Shown: one piece after another, positions 1 through 12,092 of the stretch
Position numbering within the stretch: position 1 is the first letter of the stretch
Layout of the letters: every line of letters begins with the position of its first letter
Assembly: GCA_021014945.1 (NCBI GenBank)
Contig: MU266346.1
Coordinates: forward strand, 124,001-188,000
Direction of reading: 5' to 3'
Length of the DNA stretch: 64,000 nucleotides
DNA from: Leucogyrophana mollusca
Lineage: Eukaryota > Basidiomycota > Agaricomycetes > Boletales
The notes under the pieces: generated by a model
The model's database searches: none
What the model was told of the DNA's origin: nothing
What the model saw: only the letters and a program-made list of their open reading frames with translations
Position numbers and translations under genes: made by a program

Positions 1-1
1 T

Positions 2-1353
2 CCCTGGCGCAAGCTTTACTCTGCCGCATCTTCTCCCCCACCGAAGTTCCAGACTCCCCCTCCGAAGTGGCGCGGACTTACTCTCGATGCTGCCCAGTGG
101 ACATTTACCTCCAACCAACTGCAGTCCACAGTATCAAGAGCGATTAAGCATTCTGCAGAAGCATCATCCATCCGTCTTTTGCCACTGGAGACCCTGGACA
201 ACGACATTCCAGAGGAGATGCATCGCTTAGAGATGCAACGCACCGATATCAAGTCTAGATATAAGTTACTGGTCCGCAAGCGGTGGAACCTGATGGGCTC
301 TCTGGCGGGGCATATCGACGACCCGGAAACAAGTGACACCTTGTCCGCGATCCGAACAATGGATGAACTGTCGGAGGTCTCCCTTGCCCTGGATCAACTC
401 ACGGATGAACTCCATGGTGTCGCCGAGCAGATCTCCCAACTCAAGAGTTTGCGTGACGTACACTCTGCTAGTGCGCTTGCTATGGCACTTCGGAAACTAA
501 ACACGAGTTTCCTCAAGCAGGCAACTGAGACGCAAATGCTACGGCAGCAGGTCATGTCTTTGGAGGCAGAGAGAGATGAAGCGTGGAAGCAAGCAGAGGA
601 TGTCGCCCAAGATTTCGATGACTTGAATGACCGAGTGGCGCCAGGAGACTCACAAAGTCCTGACAGTGAAAAGTCTAAGACTTCCAACCGACGCTCTCTT
701 CGTGTTTTAGCCCGTCGAAAGTCTAGTATACGGGCCTCAAAAGCTGGTCTACGAACTGCAGTGCACCATCGAAGTCAGCGATCGTCCGTTAGTAGCGGCA
801 CAGGAGCGCGTGCTAGCTTGACAAGTCCCGCTTCCTCCGGCATCAAATCATCATACTCTGCGGATGATATACCCCCAGTTCCCCCCCTCCCATTGCACAC
901 ACCCCTGGGCATTGTGCCATCAAGTTTGTCGGGTCGGAGTTCTATGGGTATGTATCATGCATCGCATAGCCCACTGGCCTGTGACTTACTTCGTCTTTCC
1001 TCTAGGTATGTCTTCTGGCAACAGTGCATCATCCAGTGCAAGGGCTCTTGCGCAGGCACAGCGTGAGCTCTATGAGATGCTGGGCATCCCTGTGCATGAT
1101 TCCACCAGTGACAGTCCTTCACGACCTCGGTCACTATCGGGTACCTATGGGTCGAATCATGCTTCTCTACACCTCCGCCCAATGTCTGACGTCGGTGGGA
1201 GCGTTATCAGACCGAATGCACACGGAAACAGAGCCATTCATGGCGTGCTTTCTGACGACGTGAGTGCCCCCTTGACGTATCTTGATCGCAGCTCACTGAC
1301 ATGCATCGCAGCGACAAGCCATGCTTGCAGCGCTTGGCATTATGACTGACTAA
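2..1353 (+). CDS. Coiled-coil, serine-rich protein of unknown function (5' truncated by window edge)
   Basis: The reading frame is already open at base 2, so the start lies upstream of the window. Three exons can be read: 2-947, 1006-1259 and 1312-1353. Introns 948-1005 and 1260-1311 are clean GT-AG, and both joins keep frame up to TAA at 1351-1353. The visible part has about 414 residues. The first 70 residues are proline-rich and then globular-looking. About 130 residues of charged, heptad-like sequence follow, suggesting coiled coil. The tail is low-complexity and rich in Ser/Arg, with a proline patch (PPVPPLPLHTP), and ends in a short predicted helix (AQAQRELYEMLGIP). I recognise no catalytic domain or named family. 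The gene is convergent with the Scc3 gene, about 290 bases apart. The composition suggests a cytoskeletal or polarity scaffold, but that is a guess. Confidence 0.8.
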
Positions 1354-1641
1354 CTAATGGATAGATACGACGGACTATAAAAACCTATTTATTGTCTTCA
1401 CATCCTTGCTTATAATACTGTCGCTCTTTGTTTTTTTGCATACTTACATTTCTATGTCATTGCTTTGCGTGGTTGCAACCGCTGTCATAACCGTGCAATG
1501 CACATCTTCATCCAGCGTTAGTATTGATCTCCAAGGCAGCAAGTACACGACGATCACAAAGTACAAAGACTGCAAACAGATCAGAGCAAATGCAAAGCAG
1601 AGAAAACATGGTCGCCAAATTAAGCATAAAAATTGTTCGTT

Positions 1642-4600
1642 CTAACGTCGCGCTCGTTTCCTTCTTATTACAACTTCACTGGGGGGTGTCGGTTCCCTGG
1701 ACTCGGACTCGTTCATCCGTGGTTCTTCGCTCTCTTGAGGGCCCTGCAGATCAGGTGATCCGTCATCTTCATTCTCATCCTCTGTCCTCTGTCGTTTTCG
1801 CGATAATTTTGGAGTCACAAAGCCGTTGGTTTGCGTGATGGCCCCTGTTGTCGGCGTTTTGGTTGGCGATTGGGAGCCATAAGTCATTTGAGGGCGAGGC
1901 CGGCCCTTCGGGGTGATTACGACGTCTTCCTCCTCGACCTCCTCTGGTGCCACAGCGTCTGGACCCTCTTCTGGTTCAGACGGGGCAGGCTCGGGCGACG
2001 CAGGGCGACGTATTGGTCGTGGTTTCGGGCGTGAGCGAGCGGGTGCTTCTGGCTCTGTCAGCTCAGGTTCACTCTCTTCGTCGCTGGTGACAACTGCAGC
2101 ACTCTTAGCTCCTTTGGCCTTGCGACCTTTGGAACCCGCTCCTGAACATCACCGAATGAGAGGGTAAGCGGCCGCGAAACGGGATGTGAGACAATAAAGC
2201 AGCACCTTTGTCTTTGGACATGATCGAGTTAAGTTTCTTCTCATATGTGCGTTGCGATTCCCAGATTTTTGAAGTTGGTGGAATTTCAACTTTGGCCTGA
2301 GCGAATACTTGGTCCATATGCGCTTTTCTGTACAAACGCAATGAGACCACCATCAGCGACATATTTAGGATCTCCTACATTTTTAATGCATCCCTGCTCT
2401 CTACCGCGACAAGAAGAGCCAAAAGGGCCTTGAAGAACGGCACAGCCATGTTGCGGGACTTTTTGTTCTTAGAGCTTTCGTACGTCCCTATACGTTTCGC
2501 AATCCAAGTCAACAATTCCGTGTGTGCCCTGACGATGAACGAGCTATCAAGACGTCGAATGATCGCGAGCTGAGCGCCACGAATCATGAAACTTGATGCC
2601 AGTTGTTTCGCAAGCGACACTGTGAACTCCTCTCCACGGACAACCCCATCCAGGACGAGAGTAAACGACTGCGAAAAGTTGGATCAGAAGGCAGGTCAAC
2701 CAGATATTATTACCACTAACCTCCCGTAGTGCTTGAGTGATAACGGCGACGACAGCGTCACCATTCTCGTTATACATTCCTTCCTCGCGCAGAACTTCAA
2801 TGATGACTTTTGTGCACAAGTCGAATGAGGGGCCAAGTCGACCGTAGTGTGCTAGCAGGACCGCGCTGTGCTTAACGTGCATCGCCCCTGCACGTATAGC
2901 GCGCAAGAAAGTGGAGATGATGCCCATAAAGATATACTCTTGCTCCAAGAGCGAGCGCGAAGGAATATATTCTGTTTGGATAATATGTGAACAGCTTGAC
3001 CGGATCGGCGCTCTGGAATGCATACCTCGCGAAAGCGATCGCTTTGCATTCTTACTCTTACCGTTCGCCTTCTCTGCACCACCACCCTCATCATCTTCCG
3101 AGCTGTCGCTGTTCTCCCCGTCATCGGAATTGTTCTTAGAGGAACCGCCATCATCGAGAAGGTCGGCATATTGTTCGATGGCAGCTTGGATGAAACCTGC
3201 GCAGCGATACTGGACTTCATCATCAAGCTCCAGAGATAACGACGCTGTAGGAAGTGGTTGACCGTCAGGCGCTGTCACTTTTGTTGGGCAAAAAAGGATG
3301 TGTAAATTCATGAGGTTCTGGAAAGCCTGGGCGAACGTCAGGTTGGGCCCGGAAAATCTACGAGACTACTTACTGCTCTCTTGACACCTTCAGCAGTATT
3401 TGACTGCGTCCCGACAGCATATTCGATCAGTTTTTCCAATAAGGAGTCGCGCTGCTCTCGCAGCGTCTCCCTGAATCTCGTTTCGTCAGGTGACGGGTCT
3501 GTGACGTTTGGAAGCCCTCGGGTTTTCCAAATAATGTGGAGGCCGAGAAGATGAAGGCCTTGTTCAATCATCTAGAATGGGCTGGTCAACGTTAAAACAA
3601 CCTCTTTGTGCAGGAAACCTACCCGTTCCTCCTCTTTATAGCCGAGCCTTCCTCGCTCGACAAGCGCACTGATGATATCCCACGCACTGCTCTGCTTCCC
3701 CCCTTCATTCTCTTCTATCCAGCTGGTCATATCTCGAGATCCAGCTAGGACACATAGACGAGTGCAGACCGCTCCCAAAGATATTACCTCGTCTTCCGAA
3801 AACGAAGCGACCTCAATCTCTTCGCGCCCTGCGACGGCGTCACGTAGCTGCGTTGCTAGTTCGTCTTCAAGCTCGAGAATCTTCGTGCTGTTGGTATTAG
3901 AAAGACTTGTGGCGTCCATAAAATGCCGTACGGAAGCGGCAGCCTTGGTAAGGACCCCGGAGGATGAATGGGAAAGGAATTGTTTTGCAACGTCGTCCCA
4001 AAGGTTTGCGTACGCCTGGGGAGATCACGTCAGCGGACATCAGGGTGACAAGATATGAGATTCTGACATTCATCATCCGCATTTCAAGATACAAGTCCAG
4101 ATTCATTAAAGGTGTGATTAGTAGGACGTCAGATATTCGACTTTCATCAGACTGATACTTGATGAACAGCCGTGGTAGTCCTTTGATGAGTGCGCGGGTG
4201 ATGTCTGAGTCAATCTTCTCTTCTTCGCCCTGCAATACCAAAATGACGTCAGTGTCATCTTGACACTTAGCAAGCCCGAGTTACCTTCTTTGCACCTGCA
4301 GAGGTCACCTTGGCCCGACGGAGGGAAGCAACGAAGACCTCCAACAACATGGTCTCTTCAACTTCCTGCAACCGCCACGCCTCGTCCACGGAATTCCTTG
4401 CAGAGGCCAGGATTGAATCATTTCCCTCCAAGTCATCGTCCTCGCTCGCAGAATGATCCAAGAGAAGCACGTCCAAGATCGCCTCCCAGTCACTAACCGC
4501 TTCCACCGAGTCCCAGAGGGCTTCGACAGCAAGCGCAGTGCGTCCTCGTTGATCCGCGCTGAGAATAGCGGAGGCCTGTGCTGTCCGCGAAGGACCACCT

Positions 4601-6479
4601 TGGCCAGATGAAACGCTCTCGTCTTCAACAGCATCAGCAGCCTTGTCCAGCACCTTTCCCCACCGTACCAGCAGGATTGCTAGGGCCTTGATTCCGGCGC
4701 GTTGCTTCATCTTCTCTGTCGACTTCCGCCCAACCAACCTTTCCTCGACCAATTCTTCCCAAACCCCACTCACAAACCCGCTTACCGCCTTCCTAACTCG
4801 TGTTTCCTCGTCATAGACCAACAGACACAATTTCTCCCTCTCTTCGTCCTCAAGCAACGAGTGTCCATCGATGGCCCCCAGCACCCCGATTACCGCGATA
4901 CGTACCGCAAGCTCGGTGTCTCCTGTCGCCATCTCAATCAAACGCGGCTTGAAGCGCTCGGTGAAATGGGTGAGTGAGCCGACGTAGTCTGCTTGGTCGT
5001 ATACGGTAGCGAGGGCCTTGACAGCTTCTAGGCGCACATGAGTGTTTGAGTCGGAGAGTACCCAGCCGACATAACGTAGGTACGAAGCATCAAGGAAGTG
5101 TGCCGGGTAGTTCCTAAACCAGGATCCCATTGCGCGGACACACTCCGCGCGAATATTGGGGTCAAGGTCACGATATCTGTGCACGAAGACACTACAGTAC
5201 TGTGTGAGAATTACGATGATATGTTCCAATGGGACTGCTTACCCATCCACGATTTCCTTCAAGAATTCGGCGAGGGCGGTACGCCGCTTGCGCACCTCAG
5301 CTGCTTTCCCTTCAAGGTCCTTCTCTCTTGCTCCAGCGGTCTTGTTGGTGGCCTTCCGCTTCCTTTCTCCCTCCCGCTGTCGACCAATAACCTCGGCCTC
5401 CTTCTCCACGGCGGCGGCCACCTGGCATAACGCCGTCTCAACTTCGAGAGCAACGACAGTAGCCGTATGCCGAAAGCTTCGTATCTGAGATGAGGACATG
5501 GCAACGACCCACGTTTGGAGTGTCGTCACTAGATCAGAAGTGTAGAGCGAGCCAACTTCTGCCGCAGACAAGATTAAACGTTCTATCAGCTCTGAAAGCG
5601 AATTTCGAAATTTCTTGAATATGGGGAGCTTAGATGTCAATGGGTATATAGGGGAATTTTCCTGTAATGCGGCGTCAGCACATCAACCACAAGCGCGAAG
5701 ATCTGCCCTAACCTGTTTGAGACCTTCGGTAAAGTTATCAAGTGCGTCAACGACACCATCATAATCGACCACTTCATCCGAGTCAACGGAGTCGTTACAT
5801 CCGCATGCACGTAATACACAGTTTATGAGCTCGGCTTGGGCAGCGCCAGGAGAATGCGACAGTGACTCCAGAAAATCTTCTGCGGTCGACTGGAGCGCAG
5901 CAGAGGGGTTCAAGATAGCATCTTCAGAAACAGAGCTTTAAGATGCGGTCGCGTGAAGGAGTGAGCAACTCTCACTGAACAGCGGATTGTCCGCCTCGAT
6001 CTTCGTGTCGCTGGTCAGCTTTGCGGCATCAAACTCGCCATTAGCAGCTTTCGTCTTTCTTCCTCTCTGCTTTGTGGCCTTTGGGGCCTTCGGAGCACTC
6101 GCTTTGGTGGTGCGTGGCTTCTTTGCGGGGGGTGGGGCATTTGCTTTTGCCTTTCCTTTGCGCATAGTAGCTTGCGACTTCGCCTTTGGCTTCGGCGCGC
6201 GGAACTCCTCCGCGTCAGGTTCTTCCTCTTCGTCGGCGTTACCTTCATCCTCTGCATCGGGTTCATGATCGTCTAGTTCAGAAAGCTCGGAGAGCTCCTC
6301 GCCATCATGGTCTTGTGTGGCCCTCTTCCGCTTGTTAGGAGATGTGCTTCCTGTTGTACACGTTTCATGCATTTGCAAAATGCTGTTGTAATAGTAAACA
6401 CACCTGATGCAAAAGGCTTGACCACCTTTCTCTCGCGCTGTGAGCGCCTTGGGGCTGGTGAAGCTTCTGAGCCCGACAT
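1642..6479 (-). CDS. SCC3: Cohesin subunit Scc3/Psc3 (STAG/stromalin family)
   Basis: Scc3 is the HEAT-repeat subunit that binds the Scc1/Rad21 kleisin and DNA in the nuclear cohesin ring. About 12 exons can be followed on the minus strand, giving roughly 1,400 residues. The N-terminus (start ATG at 6477-6479) is basic and acidic-rich, with AT-hook-like lysine/arginine runs. A STAG domain follows at about 5900-5250. The stromalin conserved domain is clear at about 5200-4650, with motifs VHRYRDLDPNIRAECVRAMG, WVLSDSNTHVRLEAVKAL and LVYDEETRVRKAVSGF. The middle is helical-repeat sequence. The C-terminus (1642-2150) is disordered, acidic and then basic, ending in RRKRARR. An earlier in-frame TTG at 6513-6515 is unlikely to be the start. 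Exon 1 ends in KPFAS before an intron of about 55 bases. No disabling change was seen. The gene is divergent from threonine synthase. Confidence 0.93.
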
Positions 6480-6856
6480 TGTAGTCTCAGAATCAGTAAA
6501 CGAGGGTAGGGACAAGGCCTGAACGCGTCAAAGTCGCGTTGTCACACACTTGGAATTATGGTAACGCGTCTATGACCGGTGTTGGCCCTAAATCATGGGT
6601 AAATAGGACGAAAACAGTGGGTTTTGGTCTGCATGTAGCCTTTTGTGGAGGTACGAAGAAACTTTACGCCATAAAACGCGACCAAACAATCACATTTTTC
6701 GCCGGGTTCACGTGCCTTCGGTGTTCACGGCGCCACACTTCCATGATCGGACTTATGTCGGACTCTGGCTCTCTTGCAAGATCCTGACTCGGAATCGGCT
6801 TCAAATGATTTCGACGATAACTTTGAAACCTAAAGATCCCCTCTACATCCAACGCG
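6480..6856. promoter_or_regulatory. Shared divergent promoter region, SCC3 / THR4
   Basis: This 377-base gap lies between the start codons of two genes transcribed away from each other, so it must hold both 5' UTRs and both core promoters. I see no convincing TATA box close to either start. That fits housekeeping promoters but proves nothing. Confidence 0.6.
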
Positions 6857-8755
6857 ATGAAGTACTTCTCCACAAGAGGAGGAAGCGATGAAACGCTCAC
6901 ATTCGAAGAGGCCAGAATCGGCATTAAATTGTTCTGGGGGGCTCCAACTGATGAGATCCACAGACTGTTCTGACGGGTCTGGCACCCAACGGCGGACTCT
7001 ACATTCCCGAAACCATACCCTCTCTCCCACAAAACTGGCAAAACGAATGGATGGAATATTCATTCCAGGATCTCTCTTTAGAAATCCTCTCCCTATACAT
7101 CTCCCCGAACGAAATATCTCGGGAAGAACTTCAAACAATAATACGGAAATCATACGAGTCATTCAGAGACGACCAAGTCACGCCGCTCAAAAAATTAGAT
7201 GCAAGCACATACGTGCTAGAGCTCTTCCACGGTCCCACTTACGCGTTCAAAGATGTGGCGCTGCAGCTGCTCGGGAACCTGTTTGAGTTCTTCCTCTTGC
7301 GAAGGAATGCCCGAAAGGCACAGACAGAGACCCCAGAAAAGCTGACAGTAGTTGGCGCGACGAGCGGTGATACTGGAAGGTAGGGAGCATTATCCTGAAC
7401 ACCGGTGTTAACCCTGAATTTCCTCTCCAGCGCTGCCATCTATGGGTTACGGGGTAAAGCCAATGTCTCCATTTTTATCCTGCATCCCAAAGGCAAGGTC
7501 TCGCCCATCCAAGAGGCTCAGATGACCACCGTTGCGGATTCAAACGTACACAACCTCGCTGTCAAGGGCACCTTCGATGATTGCCAAGTGCGTCTCTCGA
7601 TCGCTTCCCTGATCCACCACTCTCATTCCATGCTAGGATATCGTCAAAGAACTCTTTGCGGACAAAGAATTCAACGCAAAACATCGACTTGGTGCTGTTA
7701 ACTCCATCAACTGGGCACGCATCCTTGCCCAAACGGTGTACTATTTCCTCTCTTACTTCCACCTGCGGAAGCAGCTCTCGTCAAGCTCGTCGTTTGAGAT
7801 CCAGTATGTTGTGCCCACAGGAAATTTCGGGGATATCCTCGCCGGATATTTCGCGAAACGCATGGGGCTTCCCATGGGCAAGCTTGTCGTTGCAACAAAT
7901 GCGAACGATATCCTTGCGCGTTTCTGGAAGAGCGGGAAGTACGAAAAGAGCGATTCGACTTCTCCCTCGGCGGATGGCGACGCAACAGAACCAGCCGGTG
8001 GTGCTTCCGACGGAAAACAGGCGGACGGAGTAAAAGAAACGCTCAGCCCCGCAATGGATATCCTCGTGTCGAGCAATTTCGAGCGGCTATTGTGGTATCT
8101 AGCCTACGAAAATACTTCCAACGGCCAGGGCGTCCTCGAGCGTCGGACGCAAGCATGCAAGACGCTTGAAAGTTGGATGGCAAGCGTCAAGTCGGATGGA
8201 CGAGTGCAAGTCCCTACAGAGGTTCTCACTGCTGCACGGAGGGACTTCATCGCGGAAAAAGCCGTGGATATGCAGGTATGGGAACATACACAATTGCGAT
8301 AGATACCTGGCCTGATCCAACATGAATCGCCAAAGATTCTGCAGGCCATCAAGGCACATTTCCTCGCCGAACCATCTTACATTGCCGACCCTCACACAGC
8401 AGTGGGTTTGCATGTAGCCCGTGCAATTGCAAAACAAAAGTAAACACTATCACTCTGCTTGATTCTTCGTCTAACTACGTCTTCACTCCAATGTGACAGC
8501 CCTGAAAATACTGTGCAGATCGTCTTATCCACAGCCCACCCAGCTAAATTCTCTGAGGCCGTCACGCTTGCTCTCACCAGCCAGCCAAGTTTCGAATTCG
8601 ACAGCGTACTTCCGGAGGAGTTCCGTGGCCTTTTGGAGCGCGAGCGACGTGTGATTGATGTTGAGCGCCCGGAGAGTGCCCTGGTGAAGGCGGTCATTGA
8701 AACTCAGGCGATCGGTGGCAAGGGCCAGGCAGAGGTGGCGACGGCTAGCGTGTGA
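6857..8755 (+). CDS. THR4: Threonine synthase
   Basis: This PLP enzyme converts O-phosphohomoserine to threonine and phosphate, the last step of threonine synthesis. Six exons (6857-6910, 6964-7379, 7431-7587, 7637-8275, 8336-8439, 8500-8755) join in frame to 541 residues, a normal length for fungal Thr4. The start MKYFSTRGGSDETLTFEE is the family N-terminus. HGPTYAFKD carries the PLP-binding lysine, which is residue 114 in this model. GATSGDTG and VPTGNFGDILAGYFAKRMG are the phosphate/cofactor loops, and the C-terminal DPHTAVGL is also conserved. The first intron (6911-6963) begins with GC instead of GT. An Asp/Ser-rich loop of about 40 residues (from SDSTSPSADGD) is inserted after the ARFWKSGKY segment. 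The gene is convergent with the downstream P450. Confidence 0.96.
6911..6963 (+). other. Apparent GC-AG intron in THR4
   Basis: No GT donor joins exon 1 to the strongly conserved VLTGLAPNGGLYIPE segment with a normal intron length. Using GC at 6911-6912 and AG at 6962-6963 gives a 53-base phase-0 intron, the same size as its neighbours. It also has a CTGAT branch-like sequence near the 3' end. The protein then reads TFEE-TVLTGLAP, as expected for the family. Confidence 0.75.
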
Positions 8756-8960
8756 AGCCAGAGTATCTCATGATGGCCAGGAAGATGGTCGAACAAAAAC
8801 TGCAGAAGTCAAGAAGTATATGTACGACATTTGAGCTCCGAGTTTACAGGGGGGAAATAATTAGTGTGTAGGGGAGTGGAGATATCAGTAACGGAGAAAC
8901 ATTGAAACGAAGAGACGAGTAGGCAACTCGGTACTCTCAGTATGGGCTTCTCGTGCTGTT

Positions 8961-11219
8961 TCAGCCACTGGAAGAGACCAAGTGTGCTAGTCTGTCAGCG
9001 TTCATTTCAGGCGAGCGCGGAACAATGCGACACGGAAAAGGGAGGGGGTGACTTTTAGAGTCACGTTTGAGCAACAAGTCGATAGAGTTGAATGGAAATC
9101 ATACCATGTGACTCCCGAAGTCCAATGGAGCTCAACATCGACCTCCTTTCCACTCTCGTCCACCGGTTTCATGATGTTGAATACAGCTAGAAGAGACGCC
9201 ATTGCGGACCAGAGTGTTGCATCCGCAAGGTGGAGACCCCTATCGGAGACGTTGTTAGCCATTTTCGATCGTTGGCATCGAACTCACGGGCAAAGACGTC
9301 GTCCGAACCCAAACACGTATCTCACTGTGTCGTCATTGAGGCGTCCATCCGCTGTGAAAAACCTCTCGGGCTTGAATTCTGAAGCATGGGGATATTTAGC
9401 TTCGTTTCGCGACATAGCCCTAGGTGAAAGAGATGAATGGGAACAGACTCAGTGTACAGCTTCAGGAACATACCACACATTTGCCATTACGGTCACTCCT
9501 GGGAGAGAATAAGTCATTACACGGATGTTAATGAGAGTAGGGGTACCGGCCTTTTGGTATATAATACCCGTCGTAAATATCGTCGTTTGTAGTAGCATGG
9601 GGAACACCTGCGGATGCGATCAGTCCAAAGTGCTCTTAACCATGTATAGACCGAAATGCACGCACCCAAAGGTAGAACGGGCCGCCATCGTTGCGTCTCC
9701 CTGAGGACCGCCTCGACGAAAGGGAGCGATGGTCTGTCTTCGAAGGTCGGCAAGCGATCTTTGCCTACCACAGAATCGATTTCGGCCTGAGCTCGTTTCT
9801 GGACTTCCGGATAATTCATCATGGCAAGGATGAACATTTGTAGGGTCGAGGACGTCTAGGAACTGGTGAAAACTCATTAGACGCTTTGATGAAAATTAGC
9901 TTACAGTCTCTGCACCGGCTGGAGGGGATGAAACTGCGTAAATAGAGTATATCACATCGTAAGAAATGCTGACCAGCAAAAGCGGTGGCAGCGGTGTTCT
10001 TGACCGCGCCTTCGAACTGGTCGCGATCTCCCTCATCTTGACGTCGTTGCAGCGCGTCGCCTACCATGGACGTTTTTGCTGTTCCCGCAGCCTAAGGAAA
10101 GGAATCAGTCACCTTATTGGTATATTGCTGTATATCTAACGCACCATACTGTTGCGGACGTATTGGAACGGTAACTCGATCATCTCGCTCATGTACTTTC
10201 GACAGTTCAGCCCAGATCGCTGATAATTTGGCCCAGGGAACCACGAAGGAATGTATTGTACTGGTTATATAGTCATGAGGATCTGTTCACAGAAAAGAGA
10301 AACTGGGCCCACGGATCGGAAAGGCACCAAGGATCGCAGCCGTCTCAGGAGTGGCGACTTTGAGACCGATGTCAAGAGCCGTCTGAGCAGCCGTTACGAG
10401 AGGATCTTTCCGAGGCGCAGTGTCGTAGTCATACACAATAGACATGATGATAGAAGCAGAGTGTCTGCAAGTCCCTGGTTAGGGTTAAAGTCTCTCGAAG
10501 AATAGCTCAGTCGTACACTTACGCTGGGCAAAATACATGTAAGCAGCTGGTAATGTGCGTAGAAACCGAACCTACTTTGAAGGTGCTCATCATAACTCTT
10601 AGGAGAGCCAAGAAGAAGAGTCAAGAGTCTGTACGCCTCCCGAAGTTGTACAGGTCGATATGCCAAAGAAGCGTCTTGCCGGAAAACTTGATGGAAGAGC
10701 CTGCGGTGCAAGCGCCACATATCGCCATATGGCATCAAAAAAGTTGCAAAATCAAACCCAAACCTAGAAGATCGCAAGAGTTATTGTTAGGAGCGACACC
10801 CGGGGCGCGTGCGTTACAAACGTACAGCTCGCTGGTGGCTACGCGAGGCCTGTCCGAGTAGTTGTGGGAGCGCTTTTCGAGGAGGGCATTCGCAACTTCT
10901 TCCGAATTGATAACGACGATTTCCTGGTTCAGTAGACGAGAATAAATGATATCCCCTGTCATTTTTACAGGGATTCAAAGCGAGCTGAGTGGGGGGGGTG
11001 AACCAACGGACCATAGGTAGCTCCCCACTCCTTGTAGGTGATCCAGGGTTCGTCCAGCTTCACTTCCAGTACGTTCCCGAAGAAAGGCAGTGGCCTGGGA
11101 CCAGGAGGCAGGGGCAGTCTTCTTTTATCATGCCTCTTCCGCTGTGCGATCCTAAGTGCCAACAAGACGGCGAGGAGGGCAATCCCGCTGACAGGACCCA
11201 GGACCATACGCAGAGGCAT
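8961..11219 (-). CDS. Cytochrome P450, CYP64-like (O-methylsterigmatocystin oxidoreductase-type) Agaricomycete family
   Basis: A microsomal P450 monooxygenase of about 530 residues in many small exons. The N-terminus (start ATG 11217-11219) has a hydrophobic anchor, then a basic stretch and the proline hinge LPLPPGPRPLPFFGN. Later motifs are GDIIYSRLLNQEIVVINS, the helix-C motif PYGDMWRLHRRLFHQVF, the ExxR helix LRETQRWRPVLPLG, PHASEFKPERFF and the haem loop FGFGRRLCPG. The last exon ends ...CHPLPFPCRIVPRS... with stop TGA at 8961-8963. In the unspliced sequence the haem region looks broken, but the five introns between 8995 and 9640 remove every stop. Basidiomycete relatives act on varied hydrophobic substrates, and this one's substrate cannot be read from sequence. 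It is convergent with THR4. Confidence 0.9.
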
Positions 11220-12092
11220 CTCTGGGACGACGGAAAAGCAGGTGGAGCTGGAAACAGGCGACTCCCATTTAAATGAGTGTCGCTTAATCTCCAGTCGCTG
11301 ACCTCACGAACATATGTCAGTCAATAAGTGTCGCTGTCTCGAGAGCACAGCAAGTCATAGAATCTCTGCGCGTCGGCTGATGTATGTCACGCTTAGTACT
11401 TGTATCCGATCACTTCTGTCGATGTCATGTCTATGTCAGCCCCATGAGCAAATGCGAGGTCTTGGAGGGTCGGTGGCTTCGGTGGATTTCTTTGCCAACC
11501 CAGATACTAGACTCGACCTTTCCAAACACGGAGGGCAGCGGAAACCGGAGGTGCGGTGGGTACAGTCTGAGTGAGCCTCATTACAAACTATCATGCCATG
11601 TTTACATACCTTGGGTGCTAGTTCCTCATCCATAGAATACTCGACATACACACTGCTATTTGCACAGCTTGGACATCAAATCTCCTTTCTAACAGGGCTG
11701 AATCAAGTGGCGTATAGGAACATTCAGCCGCAGATAAGCCAAGTATTGTCACCATTGTGGGATCCAATCAGAACGTGTAAGATAAATGGATAGCTACCGT
11801 GCAAAACGCGACGGTCAATTGAACGAAGGAGCAGTGAACTTCCTTAAAAACGCTGTGGAAGATAGGGTAAGTCCCGAAGTGGGATTACGGTGCGAGAATA
11901 TGTAGTCCGTAGTATGAAACCATCAGGGGAAGGTGTCCGTGTAGTGATGTGCCCAGGTGCGAAACGATGACAGGTAGACGAACAGTTATGAATGGTATGG
12001 ATGATTGTAAGGTAGACCGGAACTGTATCTCGCAAGTCAGCATCGAGGCGCCATTCAGCGCAACCACACTCACAGGTGATTATGTAGGGTAT
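11220..12092. other. Intergenic region without recognised gene
   Basis: The 873 bases upstream of the P450 hold only short open frames with no family resemblance. They must contain the P450 promoter (right-to-left) and the 3' UTR of the next gene. No repeat or RNA gene was seen. Confidence 0.5.

Noticed and set aside
8995..9640. Apparent loss of the haem region of the first P450
   Set aside because: Short exons separated by five introns restore PHATTNDD, EFKPERFF and FGFGRRLCPG without frameshift.
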